From the NCBI GenBank assembly GCA_016715815.1, contig JADJXN010000014.1, forward strand, positions 268,012 to 332,011: DNA of 64,000 nucleotides, given 5' to 3'. Under the pieces are notes generated by a model. The model was not told where the DNA came from. It was given only the letters and a program-made list of their open reading frames with translations, and ran no database searches. Made by a program: the position numbers and the translations under genes. This document shows positions 28,396 to 37,733 of the stretch, one piece after another (positions within the stretch are counted from its first letter, which is position 1; the number at the start of each line of letters is the position of its first letter). This stretch comes from Oligoflexia bacterium. GTDB taxonomy: Bacteria > Bdellovibrionota > Bdellovibrionia > JABDDW01.

Positions 28396-28429
28396 GTACG
28401 CCCCCCAAAATGGTAGCAATAGCGCGTTA
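28393..28429 (+). repeat. 37-bp intergenic repeat, copy 2
   Basis: This copy has the same sense relative to transcription as copy 1: it begins with the TAG stop codon of the upstream gene and ends with GCGCGTTA, followed by TAAGGAG in place of the AAAGGAG seen after copy 1. Flanking coding sequences are not related, so the repeat is limited to this block and a few bases beyond. Confidence 0.8.
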
Positions 28430-28431
28430 AT

Positions 28432-28458
28432 AAGGAGCTGGCAATTTGTCAGCTCCTT
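28432..28458 (+). terminator. Hairpin after the secreted protein gene
   Basis: AAGGAGCTG (28,432-28,440) pairs with CAGCTCCTT (28,450-28,458) around a nine-base loop. It lies between repeat copy 2 and the start of the FAD oxidoreductase gene. No clear T-run follows, so it may be a weak terminator or a processing site. Confidence 0.5.
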
Positions 28459-28474
28459 GTGTTATCAAAGCCTG

Positions 28475-29683
28475 ATGAGAAATTTCCCCTACTGGTTAGA
28501 GGTTGAGCTTTTAACCGGAGATACAAAATCAAAACTTCCAACACAAAATGGAATTACCATTATTGGTTCAGGCCTTAGTGGGGTGAGTGCTGGTTATTGG
28601 CTGCAAAAAAAAGGTTTTGACGATATTACTATTTTAGATTTTAAACCTCATGAAGCTGCAAGCTATCGCAATTGTGGTCATATTTTATATGGCACAGTGG
28701 AAAGCATGAAGGCCTTTACATCCCTTCATGGTTTTGAGAAGGCTAAAGAGCTTTGGGGTTATTCCATCCAGATTTGCCACCAAGTAAGAGAAACGATAAA
28801 AGAATTAAAATTAGAGGCAGATTATAAACAAGATGGATACCTTGTTATTTCAATTGATGAGACTGAAGATAAGGAATGTAAAGAATCTGTTGAGCTATTA
28901 AATAAGGCAGGGTTTGAATCAAGCTACATCGCATCAGATGAAATAAAAAAACTTGGCTTTAAAAACTGCTTTGGAGCACGCCACGAAAAAGGCTCTGCCC
29001 AAGCTCACCCTGTCAAGTTTAGAAATGGTTTATTAAAGGAGTTTTTAAAAAATGGCGGGAAATATTATTCAGATGTTGAAGTAACTCATCTACAGGAAGT
29101 TTCTGATGGAGTTGAAATTAAAACCAAAAGAGGAAACATAAAGTGTGATGCCGTAGTCATTGCGGCAAATGCTTATTCAAAATTATTCTCACCATTTTTT
29201 GCCCAGCGTGGGTTGGTGGAACCATTTCGTGGTCAAATTATTACCTCACACCCTTTAAAGCATCAGTTTAAAGTAAAACACCCACATTCTTTTGACCATG
29301 GTTATGAATATGCGCTTATCACTGAAGATAATAGGCTCATGATTGGCGGCTGGCGTAACCATTCTGAAACAAAAGAAGTAGGCACGTTTGACATTACACC
29401 TAACCCTTATATTGAAAAAGGTCTTCAAGAATTTGCCGAGAGACATTATGAAATTTCAGAGAAAATAAATTGGCAATACACATGGGCTGGTATTATGGGC
29501 TCAAGTTCCACGTCTTTACCTTTTATTGGACCAACAAATAGTGACAGAATATTTTCATGCTCTGGTTATACAGGTCATGGATTTTCTTGGGCCCACGGCT
29601 CAGCTCTACTTTTGGCTCAAATTATGGCAGGTGAAGAGACAAGTGATGTGGCAAAGTATTTTAACCCTAAACAATTAAAATAA
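28475..29683 (+). CDS. FAD-dependent amino acid oxidase-like oxidoreductase (DAO family)
   Basis: A 402-residue flavoenzyme. The dinucleotide-binding motif is ITIIGSGLSGVSAGYWL near residue 27, followed by SYRNCGHILYG; the C-terminal half has MIGGWRNH and a final STSLPFIGPTNSD and YTGHGFSWAHG segment of D-amino-acid-oxidase-like enzymes. The ATG at 28,475 gives the natural N-terminus; a longer frame from 28,337 would run through the upstream gene and the repeat. The substrate is probably an amine or amino acid. Confidence 0.85.
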   Translation: MRNFPYWLEVELLTGDTKSKLPTQNGITIIGSGLSGVSAGYWLQKKGFDDITILDFKPHEAASYRNCGHILYGTVESMKAFTSLHGFEKAKELWGYSIQICHQVRETIKELKLEADYKQDGYLVISIDETEDKECKESVELLNKAGFESSYIASDEIKKLGFKNCFGARHEKGSAQAHPVKFRNGLLKEFLKNGGKYYSDVEVTHLQEVSDGVEIKTKRGNIKCDAVVIAANAYSKLFSPFFAQRGLVEPFRGQIITSHPLKHQFKVKHPHSFDHGYEYALITEDNRLMIGGWRNHSETKEVGTFDITPNPYIEKGLQEFAERHYEISEKINWQYTWAGIMGSSSTSLPFIGPTNSDRIFSCSGYTGHGFSWAHGSALLLAQIMAGEETSDVAKYFNPKQLK

Positions 29684-30427
29684 ACCAAATTGAAGTTCTT
29701 TTACCTTTTCCATGTAACTTTCAGAGTCTACATGTTTTCTAGTGCAGGCGTCTTTAATAATAGCCTCTAAGGTTTGGTGTAAGTGGGCTTCATGGGAATT
29801 CATATCGGCTGAGACATAATCAAAATCTTTTTTAAATTGCTCATCTTTTAAAAGCTCTTCAAATTCAGCCATGTGGCTTAACTGCCAACAAATTTTTGAA
29901 AAACGTATTTGGCCTTGGGCTTGTTCATCATTTGTGAAGAAATGGTCTGCATGAATCAAATCATGAATAACAAAACTTAAAGGGTCTCTTTCTCCCAAAA
30001 TATAGTTTTCAGAATTTGTAATAACACTCACACAGCGTTTACCTTGGGTTTGCATCTCTAAAACCTCCATTACTTCCAATGGACGCTCAAATAACTCCAA
30101 AGGGTACTTGCCCTGGGCCCAAAAAACCAAAGAGCGGTTTACTGCAATTGGAACTGCTTTTAGTGTGTGTTGGGCAAAAAACTGTAACCCCGGCTCAAGA
30201 GCCGTTACTACTTCATTGCTAAAGAGATTATGGCGAGAGCCTTTAGAGTTTTTACCCATCACTGCTTGATGCCAGTTTAGAATAAATTGAGCAACATATT
30301 CAGCATTTGATATTTTATTTTCTCTCCATGAGGCCCTTAAAGCTTCAAGCCTTGGCTTTAGCTTTTGAGCTATAGGACCAAGATTTGCCTCTTCAATGTA
30401 GTTTTTTTTGTATCTGCCTGTGCGCAT
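29675..30427 (-). CDS. Conserved-looking cytoplasmic protein of unknown function
   Basis: A 250-residue protein without signal peptide or membrane segments. The most distinctive stretch is SFVIHDLIHADHFFTND, with histidines spaced like a metal site, and further histidines occur in NSHEAHLHQTLE. It could be a metal-dependent enzyme, but I recognise no family. The end overlaps the oxidoreductase gene by nine bases. Confidence 0.6.
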   Translation of the reverse strand: MRTGRYKKNYIEEANLGPIAQKLKPRLEALRASWRENKISNAEYVAQFILNWHQAVMGKNSKGSRHNLFSNEVVTALEPGLQFFAQHTLKAVPIAVNRSLVFWAQGKYPLELFERPLEVMEVLEMQTQGKRCVSVITNSENYILGERDPLSFVIHDLIHADHFFTNDEQAQGQIRFSKICWQLSHMAEFEELLKDEQFKKDFDYVSADMNSHEAHLHQTLEAIIKDACTRKHVDSESYMEKVKELQFGLF

Positions 30428-30510
30428 TTTTTAATTTTACCTTGAGGGGTTGCTCTTTTCTACCAGTCTAAGGTATGGCTTTGCGATTATTTTTAGTATA
30501 AATAAGGTCC

Positions 30511-31329
30511 ATGTTAGATTTTAGGCTCATAATTTTAAGTTATAATCACCCTCAAATAACAGCACAAGCTGTTAATAGTGCTTTAAGCCAAGTTGAGCCA
30601 GAAAAAATTATTCTTTTTCATAATGGTAGTAAATTAGAAAACGTTGAATTTTTAAAAAAAACTTTTCCACAAATTCTGCATGCTAGCTCAGAAGAAAATA
30701 AGGGTTATAGTGGTGGGGCAAATTGTGTGCTCAGTTTTGCTTTTAAACAGGCACCGTGGGCCTTTTTTATGACAAATGATTGTTATTTGTTAAAGCTAAA
30801 TCAACCAGTAAATGCTGAGCCATCCTTGGTCGCGCCACTTGTATATTTAAGAAATAAAAATAATATTGATTCTATTGGTGGGGTGTTTGATGTTAAAAAA
30901 TCTAAACTAAGTCACTGTAAAGGTCTTAAAGAATTTAAATCTTGCCAAAAAAAAATAACATATGTGCCCGGAAGTGCTTTTTGGCTGCATAAAAATATTT
31001 TTGAATCTTTAAATGGTTTTGATGAAAGCTTTCATACTTACTGGGAGGATGTGGATTTTTCTATAAGAGCAAAAGATAAAGGCTATTTAATATCTGCTGA
31101 TTTAGAAACTCAAGTGCTTCATAAAGGTGGGAAAACTTGCCATAAAGATAGCTTTTATACTTCTTATTTATTTCAAAGAAATAGAATTAGAGTTGCAAAA
31201 AAGTACTCAAAGCATTTAAGTTTTTTATACAAAGATTTATTTTTTCAATTTGTCAGACATGTTTATAAAAAAAAATGGCAAAACTTAAAATACCTAGCAA
31301 AAGCCATCTCTCATTCTAAGCCACAATGA
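30511..31329 (+). CDS. Family 2 glycosyltransferase
   Basis: A 272-residue GT-A transferase of the rhamnosyltransferase-like branch. It shows ILSYNHPQITAQAVNSAL at the N-terminus, ENKGYSGGAN (sugar-nucleotide site), MTNDCYL in the DxD position, PGSAFWLHK and the acceptor-side motif FDESFHTYWEDVDFSIRAK. It most likely adds a sugar to a surface glycan. It stands alone here without other glycan genes. No signal peptide; action at the cytoplasmic face is expected. Confidence 0.88.
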   Translation: MLDFRLIILSYNHPQITAQAVNSALSQVEPEKIILFHNGSKLENVEFLKKTFPQILHASSEENKGYSGGANCVLSFAFKQAPWAFFMTNDCYLLKLNQPVNAEPSLVAPLVYLRNKNNIDSIGGVFDVKKSKLSHCKGLKEFKSCQKKITYVPGSAFWLHKNIFESLNGFDESFHTYWEDVDFSIRAKDKGYLISADLETQVLHKGGKTCHKDSFYTSYLFQRNRIRVAKKYSKHLSFLYKDLFFQFVRHVYKKKWQNLKYLAKAISHSKPQ

Positions 31330-31431
31330 CAAGAGTTTAGGCCAATTTGTCCCGCACATAAAATCAGAAGCTATATATTCGCTATAAGCTTGGTATGGGC
31401 TTTGTAGTAATAAATTATATAAGGAGGGAAT

Positions 31432-31839
31432 ATGAAATCAGTACCAGCAATTCAAAAGTATATGACTGTATTGCCACACTCCATTGGTGATGAGCAAACT
31501 TTAGAAAAAGCTCGCGAAATGATGAATGAATATCGCATTCGTCATCTGCCAGTGCTACATGGTGGTAAAATAATGGGTGTCATAACAGATAGAGATATAA
31601 AACTTGTTTCTGGTTTTCAGGGTGCGGATTTAAAAACCTTGAAAGTATCTGATGCATATACACCTGAGCCTTATATAACAAGCCCTAATGCTGCGTTAGA
31701 TGAAGTAGTAGCATTTATGGCTGAGAAGAAGTATGGGTGTGCAATTATTGCTGACAACAACAAGCTTGTAGGTATTTTTACTGAAGTAGATGCCTTAAGA
31801 GCATTGTCAGAGTTATTGCAAACCAGGTTGAGACATTAA
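31432..31839 (+). CDS. Two-CBS-domain protein
   Basis: A 135-residue protein made only of two CBS motifs (about 8-63 and 75-130), with MMNEYRIRHLPVLHGGKIMG, GVITDRDI and GIFTEVDAL. CBS pairs bind adenosine nucleotides and sense energy state; stand-alone versions regulate partner proteins. A strong AAGGAGGGAA Shine-Dalgarno precedes the ATG and a clear terminator follows, so it is probably a single-gene, well-expressed unit. Confidence 0.88.
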   Translation: MKSVPAIQKYMTVLPHSIGDEQTLEKAREMMNEYRIRHLPVLHGGKIMGVITDRDIKLVSGFQGADLKTLKVSDAYTPEPYITSPNAALDEVVAFMAEKKYGCAIIADNNKLVGIFTEVDALRALSELLQTRLRH

Positions 31840-31897
31840 AAACAAACCCCTGGTTCAAGCTTGTTCCCCCCCCAACCCTCAAGCTAACTAGGATATG

Positions 31898-31930
31898 AAA
31901 AGGGCGCACATTCTCAAAAGTGCGCCTTTT
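31898..31930. terminator. Bidirectional intrinsic terminator
   Basis: GGCGCAC (31,903-31,909) pairs with GTGCGCC (31,920-31,926), flanked by AAAA on the left and TTTT on the right, so it works in both directions. It separates the convergent CBS gene and the small cysteine-rich gene. Confidence 0.85.
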
Positions 31931-32183
31931 ACTTTTTAAGCAATTTTTTGCAGCTCGGGTCTATCTTAACAACTGCTTCACATTCTTCAGCTGAATCAAA
32001 TTGTGGGGTATTAAACTCTTTCCACCACTGCTCAACTCCGTTGCAAGTTTCAACAATATAAACCTGAAATCCCTCAAATGGAATGGACATGAAGCATTGG
32101 CAGCGTACTGAATGTTGAGAGCATTCTTGTGCGTTTACATTAGGGCTAAGTAATAAAATAAATAGTAGATTTAAAATTTTCAT
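31929..32183 (-). CDS. Small secreted cysteine-rich protein
   Basis: An 84-residue protein with a signal peptide (MKILNLLFILLLSPNVNA) and six cysteines in the mature part (ECSQ, RCQCF, ETCNG, EECEA, PSCKK), probably held by disulfides in the periplasm or outside. I chose the ATG at 32,183; an earlier one at 32,201 gives a poorer signal peptide. The function is unknown. Confidence 0.65.
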   Translation of the reverse strand: MKILNLLFILLLSPNVNAQECSQHSVRCQCFMSIPFEGFQVYIVETCNGVEQWWKEFNTPQFDSAEECEAVVKIDPSCKKLLKK

Positions 32184-32307
32184 AGAGGCTGAAACTAACA
32201 CTAAAAAGCAAAAATTGTCACTATTTAATAAAATGTTAGCTTAAGAATTGGCTATATTGGTTAAATTTAAAATGAACTGGTATGCCCTCTGCACCTCATA
32301 AGGGCGT

Positions 32308-32880
32308 ATGAAAATAGCCTTAAGTTTACTCTTATTGTTGATATTTGCATTTCCAGGCCCTTTGGAGGCTAAAGAGAACTCTTTAAATGCATTTACAAAT
32401 TGTATTAGGGAAAAGCTAATGCTTGGTTTAAGAGACGTTGCAAAACTTGAGATACTATGTAACAGCCGCTTTTTAGATATTGATGTTATAATTAAAAGGC
32501 TGCAAGTGACAGATAATTATTATTTTATGGAACTTAATATTATGGACATAAAAGGTAATGAGAGAGCATATTACGTCTCTGAAGGCTATGGGGATGGCAA
32601 CGCTGTACAAACATCTACTAATTTTGAACTTATAGGTCCCTTTGGAAGCTCACAGCCAGCAATTACTCAGAACCAACAACAGCCACAACAGCATCAACAA
32701 TTACCACAAGTCCAACAGCTGCAGCAGCGTCACCAGGCAATAAATAATTCTTCAGTTACAACAAGCCCAAGACCGCAACAACCTGGGCAGCAGATAATAC
32801 CACCACAAAACATCCCATTTAGCAACATACCAGGATGCGATGGTTTTGGACCACACCCCCCTCACTGTCACCATCAGTAA
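32308..32880 (+). CDS. Secreted protein with Q/P-rich tail
   Basis: A 190-residue protein: signal peptide (ending GPLEAK), a short folded region (about 25-110) with two cysteines, then a tail rich in Q, H and P and a last segment GFGPHPPHCHHQ that could bind metal ions. No family is recognised. It overlaps the convergent P-type ATPase gene by seven bases. Confidence 0.65.
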   Translation: MKIALSLLLLLIFAFPGPLEAKENSLNAFTNCIREKLMLGLRDVAKLEILCNSRFLDIDVIIKRLQVTDNYYFMELNIMDIKGNERAYYVSEGYGDGNAVQTSTNFELIGPFGSSQPAITQNQQQPQQHQQLPQVQQLQQRHQAINNSSVTTSPRPQQPGQQIIPPQNIPFSNIPGCDGFGPHPPHCHHQ

Positions 32881-35163
32881 GAAGTTTTATTTTTATATAG
32901 GCGTGCAAAGCTAAGTATAGCCATGGGAATAAGTGCTACTAAAATTAATGTTAGTGTTTGTTCAAATGTAAGTGGAGAGAGTTTAAATAACTTTTTAGTA
33001 AATGAAAACTGATACAAACCCAACTGAATGATTATGGTAAAAATAATAATAAATAATAAGTAATTTTTAGGCCATCCTGATTTTACCACTAATGCTCTAA
33101 AAATTTGGCAAAAGACAATAGAGCTAAAAGCAAGGCTTCTTGCCTGATCAATACCTGACTGAGGTAGGGTAAAATAAAATATAATTAGAGCAATTGCTGC
33201 CTCTAAAAGTCCGATTGAAATTATGTTTAACCATTGTCTTTTTCCTAAAATATGTGCAGAGGCTGCTCTTGGTGGATACATCATTACTTTATTAGAGGGA
33301 GCACCCGTTACTAGTGCCAGTGCGGGAAGTGAGTCGGTTACTAAATTAATCCAAAGTAAATGAATAGCTAAAAATGGTGAAGGCAAACCAGCAATAGCGG
33401 CGCCTAAAACTGTCAGAAGCTCCCCCAAATTTCCAGTGAGTAAGTAGACAATAGCTTTTTGTATATTTCTATAAACTCCACGTCCCTGGCGTACAGCATT
33501 AATAATTGTAGCATAATTATCATCTGCTAAAATAAAATCTGCTGATTGTTTTGTTACCTCAGTGCCAGATTTACCCATGGCTATTCCAATATGGGCTTCC
33601 TGCAGTGCTGGGGCATCATTAACACCATCACCTGTCATAGCGACAATTTCGCCTTGAGCTTTTAGCTCTCTAACTAGCTTAAGCTTATCTTCTGGGGTAG
33701 CTCTGGCATAAATTTTTGTATCTAAACCAATTTCATTGGCAATAGCTTGAGCAGTAACGGGGTGGTCACCGGTTATCATAATTGTTTTTATACCTGCTAT
33801 TTTTGCATCTTTAATAGCCTGAATAACTTCTTTTCTTGGCGGGTCTGAGATTCCGATTAAACCCATGAAATTTAAATTTTTTACTTCACTGCCTTGAGCT
33901 GTAGCTACGGCAAGAATTCTTAACCCTTTAGAGGACATTAGCTCATTTACTTTTAATATTTCACTTGTTTGTACGTTGGTACAAAGTGGAAGAATACTTT
34001 CTAAAGCGCCTTTAACATAGTTTATATTATCAGCTCTAAAAATAGACATTCTTTTTAAATTGGTATCAAAGGGTTCAGTGAGTTGTCTGGGGTTTTGCGC
34101 TTCAATATTACTAAGTGTAATGCCCATTTGATATGCCTTTTCTAAAATGGCAAGCTCTGTTGGGTCCCCTAATTGGCTATCTAAATCTGAATCGCAGCAA
34201 CTGGCAGCAAAGAAGCAATTGATATTCATCTTTTGTCCAAAGCTGACGTACTTGCATGAGCCCTGTTGTAAGTGTGCCAGTTTTATCTGTGCAAATGGTG
34301 GTCACACTTCCTAGAGTTTCCACACTTGGGAGCTTTCTAATAAGTGCATTTTGTTTTGCTAAACGCTGAACCCCTATGGCAAGTGCTACTGTAACAATAG
34401 CAGGTAGTCCCTCGGGTACTGCTGCTACCCCTAAAGAAATAGAAAATACAAATAATTCTACCAAGGGTCTTGATTGTAAATAACCAATAAATGCAACAGC
34501 ACCAACTATAGCAACACATAGAAAAAGCAATATTTTACTCACCCGGTTTAATTGTATAATAAGTGGTGTAGTTGTGGTTTGAGCTGTTGTTATCATATGA
34601 GCAATTTTACCAAGCTCTGTTTGCATGCCAGTAGCAGTGACTTCAACAGCGGCTGTACCTGCTGTTACAATTGTGCCCATAAAAACATTATCTGTTTTAT
34701 CTACGGGAAAACTTTCTCCGGTTAAGATGGCTTCATTTACTTGTAGCCTTGAAAAACTTTTTATTTTGCCATCAGCTGCAATAATTTCACCTTGCTCTAA
34801 TAAAAGCAGGTCTTCTGGTACAACATGTGTTGCAGGAATCATTATTTTTTTACCATCACGTATGACTCTTGCCTGGGGGGCTGTAATTTTTTGCAGAGCC
34901 TCAATGGCATTTTCTGCTCTGTACTCTTGTGCAAATCCAATAAAGGCGTTTAAGAAAAGGATGGCTAAAATAGCGTAGGCCTCTATGGTTTCGCCTAAAA
35001 AGACGGAGAGCAAGCAGGCGAAAATTAAAATTAAAACAAGTGGGCTTTTAAACTGTTCAAAAAAAAGTATAATAGGGGGACGAGATTTTTGCTGTTTGAT
35101 TTCGTTAAAGCCAAAGCGCTTTAAATTTTTGTGTACTTGATTTAATGTGAGGCCGTTATACAT
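32874..35163 (-). CDS. P-type Ca2+-ATPase-like cation pump, frameshifted
   Basis: Two overlapping pieces form one P-type ATPase of about 760 residues. The N-terminal piece (34,177-35,163) has ILTGESFPVDK (actuator), AAVPEGLPAIVT (ion-site helix M4 of Ca2+ pumps) and the phosphorylation site CTDKTGTLT. The second piece holds QLGDPTELAIL, KGALE, MITGDHPVTAQAIANE and MTGDGVNDAPAL, then the C-terminal membrane part with LLWINLVTDSLPALAL. One extra base at the plus-strand AAA 34,209-34,211 explains the break. The nucleotide domain is compact for the family. It should export Ca2+ or a similar cation across the inner membrane. Confidence 0.88.
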
Positions 35164-35318
35164 TTCTTAACTTTAGTTATATAATGAAGTAAGTAAACTA
35201 TTGTGACAAAAAATGCTATTTTAAACGGGAGAACTTTTAAGAAAATCACTTATAGGCTATTATAACGGTATTTGGTTACCCATTATTTATGCTCAATTTT
35301 TGCATTTAAAAGCAGGAT

Positions 35319-35855
35319 ATGATTATAAGGCAAATAGCATTTTACCTAACTTTTTTAACTTCTTTACAAACTTTAGCAGCAAGCTATGGCTCGGGTCCTT
35401 TAGTGGGAAGAATCATATTTGATAATTACAAAGAAAAAAATAAGGTTTATGTGTCTGTCAGTAGCGACTTTGAAACAATAGGTGTTGGTTGCCGCTCAAT
35501 GCTTGATATAATTAACAAAAATATCATAGATGCGTCTAAAAAACTTAACATTCAGGCAGATGATATCTACGTTTATCTTGATGAATATAAAGATTCTAAT
35601 AGCTATTATTCTGAAGTCAGATTTAGATGTGGGTTTTATGTTGGTTCAAAAAATAAAAATATAAGATTTAATATTGTAAAACTTAGTGAGTTTAGTAAAG
35701 ATTGGCAGAGTTGCCTGGCACATACAAGGCAAGGTGTTGAAAATAACCCCTATGCCATTACTGGGGTGTCAAGTACCACTTGTTTTTGGGGTTGTACATG
35801 TAGCCCTAAGATATTAGAGATACATGTTTTTTCTTCGAAAGAAACAAAGCATTAA
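35319..35855 (+). CDS. Secreted protein of unknown function
   Basis: A 178-residue protein with a signal peptide (ending LQTLAAS) and several cysteines (GCRSM, FRCGF, SCLAH and a final TTCFWGCTCSPK). It begins a run of plus-strand genes for exported proteins and ends four bases before the glutaminase-like gene start. No family is recognised. Confidence 0.65.
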   Translation: MIIRQIAFYLTFLTSLQTLAASYGSGPLVGRIIFDNYKEKNKVYVSVSSDFETIGVGCRSMLDIINKNIIDASKKLNIQADDIYVYLDEYKDSNSYYSEVRFRCGFYVGSKNKNIRFNIVKLSEFSKDWQSCLAHTRQGVENNPYAITGVSSTTCFWGCTCSPKILEIHVFSSKETKH

Positions 35856-35859
35856 GTCT

Positions 35860-36738
35860 ATGAAAAGTATTTTAACAACCATAGCGCTTTTGGTGTGTGT
35901 TAGCAGTACTTGCAAAGCCTCTACATCTAGTAACTATCAAGAGTGGACGTTGGCGACGACATCATTTGATTTTTCTACTTGCCAAGAAATCTATTCACAA
36001 TATGCCAAGACATATAGTAGTGCTTATTCAAATCAAGAGATAATAAATGCTGCTGATGGATGCCGCTTGCAATCAGCTATGGCATTTATGCAAAGGTTTA
36101 TTCAGTTTGGAGATCAGTCAAAAATTTCTTCAAAAGGGCTCATTAATAATATTTCTATTTTAAATCAAGAGGGTCTTCAAAGAATTTACGATGAACTTTT
36201 AAAAAATCCCTATTTTCCTTATGAAGTACTTGAAACTCAAAGTTGCTTTTATAGAGCAAAATACATTGCTTTTTATTTACAAAATAGAGGAATCCAAGTT
36301 GGTGAGGTTACTGTTAATGGTGACTTTTTAGTTTCTTCCCGGTTATATCCAAATAATAAAATTCATTGGGATACACACACTGCTGTATTTTTGTATAATT
36401 CAGAAAATGAAAAAATTGTAATTGACCCTTCTTTAACCTCAACTCCTATTGCTGTTAAAGATTGGACATATCTTTTGACTCAACAAAGCACAAATAAAAA
36501 ATTTAAACAGAAATTTAGCCAGTCCTACTTCATAAAAACACTTTATTCTAAAAAACAGAATGTTGACAGTGGGTCTCTTAAGCAACTAGCGGGCATTATG
36601 ACGCTGGACACTTACCACTTGTTAAACCACTCAAGACCTGTGCCAGAGCGTATTACTCCAGAACTTCTTTCGTCTCTTATTGAATTTACTGAATTTTATT
36701 ACAGGAAAAAGCCTGCATTAACAGGAGACCCTAACTAG
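35860..36738 (+). CDS. Secreted protein-glutaminase-like protein
   Basis: A 292-residue exported protein (signal peptide ending SSTCKA). The order of CFYRAKYIAFYL (candidate nucleophile cysteine), HWDTHTAVFLY (candidate histidine) and KIVIDPSL (candidate aspartate) matches the Cys-His-Asp triad of protein glutaminases, which deamidate glutamine side chains of folded proteins. If correct it would modify host, prey or environmental proteins. I chose the ATG at 35,860, which gives a clean signal peptide. A papain-like peptidase or transglutaminase fold is the alternative. Confidence 0.6.
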   Translation: MKSILTTIALLVCVSSTCKASTSSNYQEWTLATTSFDFSTCQEIYSQYAKTYSSAYSNQEIINAADGCRLQSAMAFMQRFIQFGDQSKISSKGLINNISILNQEGLQRIYDELLKNPYFPYEVLETQSCFYRAKYIAFYLQNRGIQVGEVTVNGDFLVSSRLYPNNKIHWDTHTAVFLYNSENEKIVIDPSLTSTPIAVKDWTYLLTQQSTNKKFKQKFSQSYFIKTLYSKKQNVDSGSLKQLAGIMTLDTYHLLNHSRPVPERITPELLSSLIEFTEFYYRKKPALTGDPN

Positions 36739-36842
36739 TAAGTTGAGTCATTTTGTCTTAATCTACAAAGTATTTCTGTTTAGATTGCATGCATAAATAA
36801 AAAGCTTGTCAAAATTAAAGTTCAAGGACAACATTTTAACTT

Positions 36843-37346
36843 ATGCATCTTATAAAGCAGGTTTTACCTCTAATTCTTTTATTTTTATCTTTTAAAGTAT
36901 TAGCCAGTGTTGAGGCGGGCTTTGGTGTAACCAGTGCCACAAGTGGGCGCTTAGTACCTGCAGTTTCGGCAGCAGTAACGTGGTCAGATAAATGGGCTCT
37001 AACTGGTTTTTCAACAGGGGTAAGTACAAATGCATACTACCAATCAACTTATGGCCTTAGTTTTTTTAGAACATGGAAAGCAGGAGAGATAATTGGTATT
37101 GATGTGCAAAGTGGTTTTGGGCTTGGTACTTTTTTTTCAAAACGAGAGTTTAAGAATCTATCAAGTGGTAGTGCGGCTGAGCAAAAAACAGATTTCGGTG
37201 TAGGGCCAGCTTTAAGAATGAATTTAAGTTTTTTTAAAAACTTTTATCTTAATATGGAAGCTACTTATGGTTTAAGGGAGCTTGGAGCACACTTTACATT
37301 TAATTTTCAAGATATGGTATCTGCATCACTGGGGTTTAGATTATGA
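36843..37346 (+). CDS. Small outer-membrane barrel-like protein
   Basis: A 167-residue protein with a signal peptide (ending FKVLAS) and alternating polar/hydrophobic strands rich in glycine and aromatic residues, ending in ASLGFRL with an aromatic near the C-terminus, as in outer-membrane beta barrels. The function is unknown. It overlaps the next gene by four bases (ATGA). Confidence 0.6.
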   Translation: MHLIKQVLPLILLFLSFKVLASVEAGFGVTSATSGRLVPAVSAAVTWSDKWALTGFSTGVSTNAYYQSTYGLSFFRTWKAGEIIGIDVQSGFGLGTFFSKREFKNLSSGSAAEQKTDFGVGPALRMNLSFFKNFYLNMEATYGLRELGAHFTFNFQDMVSASLGFRL

Positions 37347-37723
37347 AGAGATTATTTTTAATTCTTATAATTATATCTAGCCCTATTTTCTCTTTTGCAA
37401 ATGATTATCATTTATTTGTGGGGCCATCTAATAATTTTGCAGACCCTATTGGGATTATAAGATTAGGAATAAATGACTGGGAGTTAGGCCGGCTAAAAAC
37501 AGGAGTTTATGGGTTTGCTAAAATGTTTTATTTTGATTCTAAAACTTATTACACAGAGTTTGGTCTTGGTTATAGTGGCAAAGAAGGATATTTATTTTCA
37601 GCAATTGGGGCGGAGTGGAGATTTTTTAGTTTCTTGGGTTTAAGAGGGGAGTTATATGCAGTGGCGGGAACTTTGGGTTACTTTCAAGGGTTAGCTACAG
37701 TTGGGTTGGCAGCTCATTTTTAA
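37343..37723 (+). CDS. Small outer-membrane barrel-like protein
   Basis: A 126-residue protein with a signal peptide (ending PIFSFA) and about eight predicted amphipathic strands, ending in GLAAHF with C-terminal phenylalanine, the classical outer-membrane insertion signal. It is translationally coupled to the preceding barrel-like gene; the two are similar in plan and may work together. Confidence 0.6.
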   Translation: MKRLFLILIIISSPIFSFANDYHLFVGPSNNFADPIGIIRLGINDWELGRLKTGVYGFAKMFYFDSKTYYTEFGLGYSGKEGYLFSAIGAEWRFFSFLGLRGELYAVAGTLGYFQGLATVGLAAHF

Positions 37724-37733
37724 GGAAAAAACA

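Noticed and set aside
31862..31875. C-rich run as an attachment or integration site
   Set aside because: No duplicated copy and no recombinase nearby; it is a short homopolymer before a terminator.
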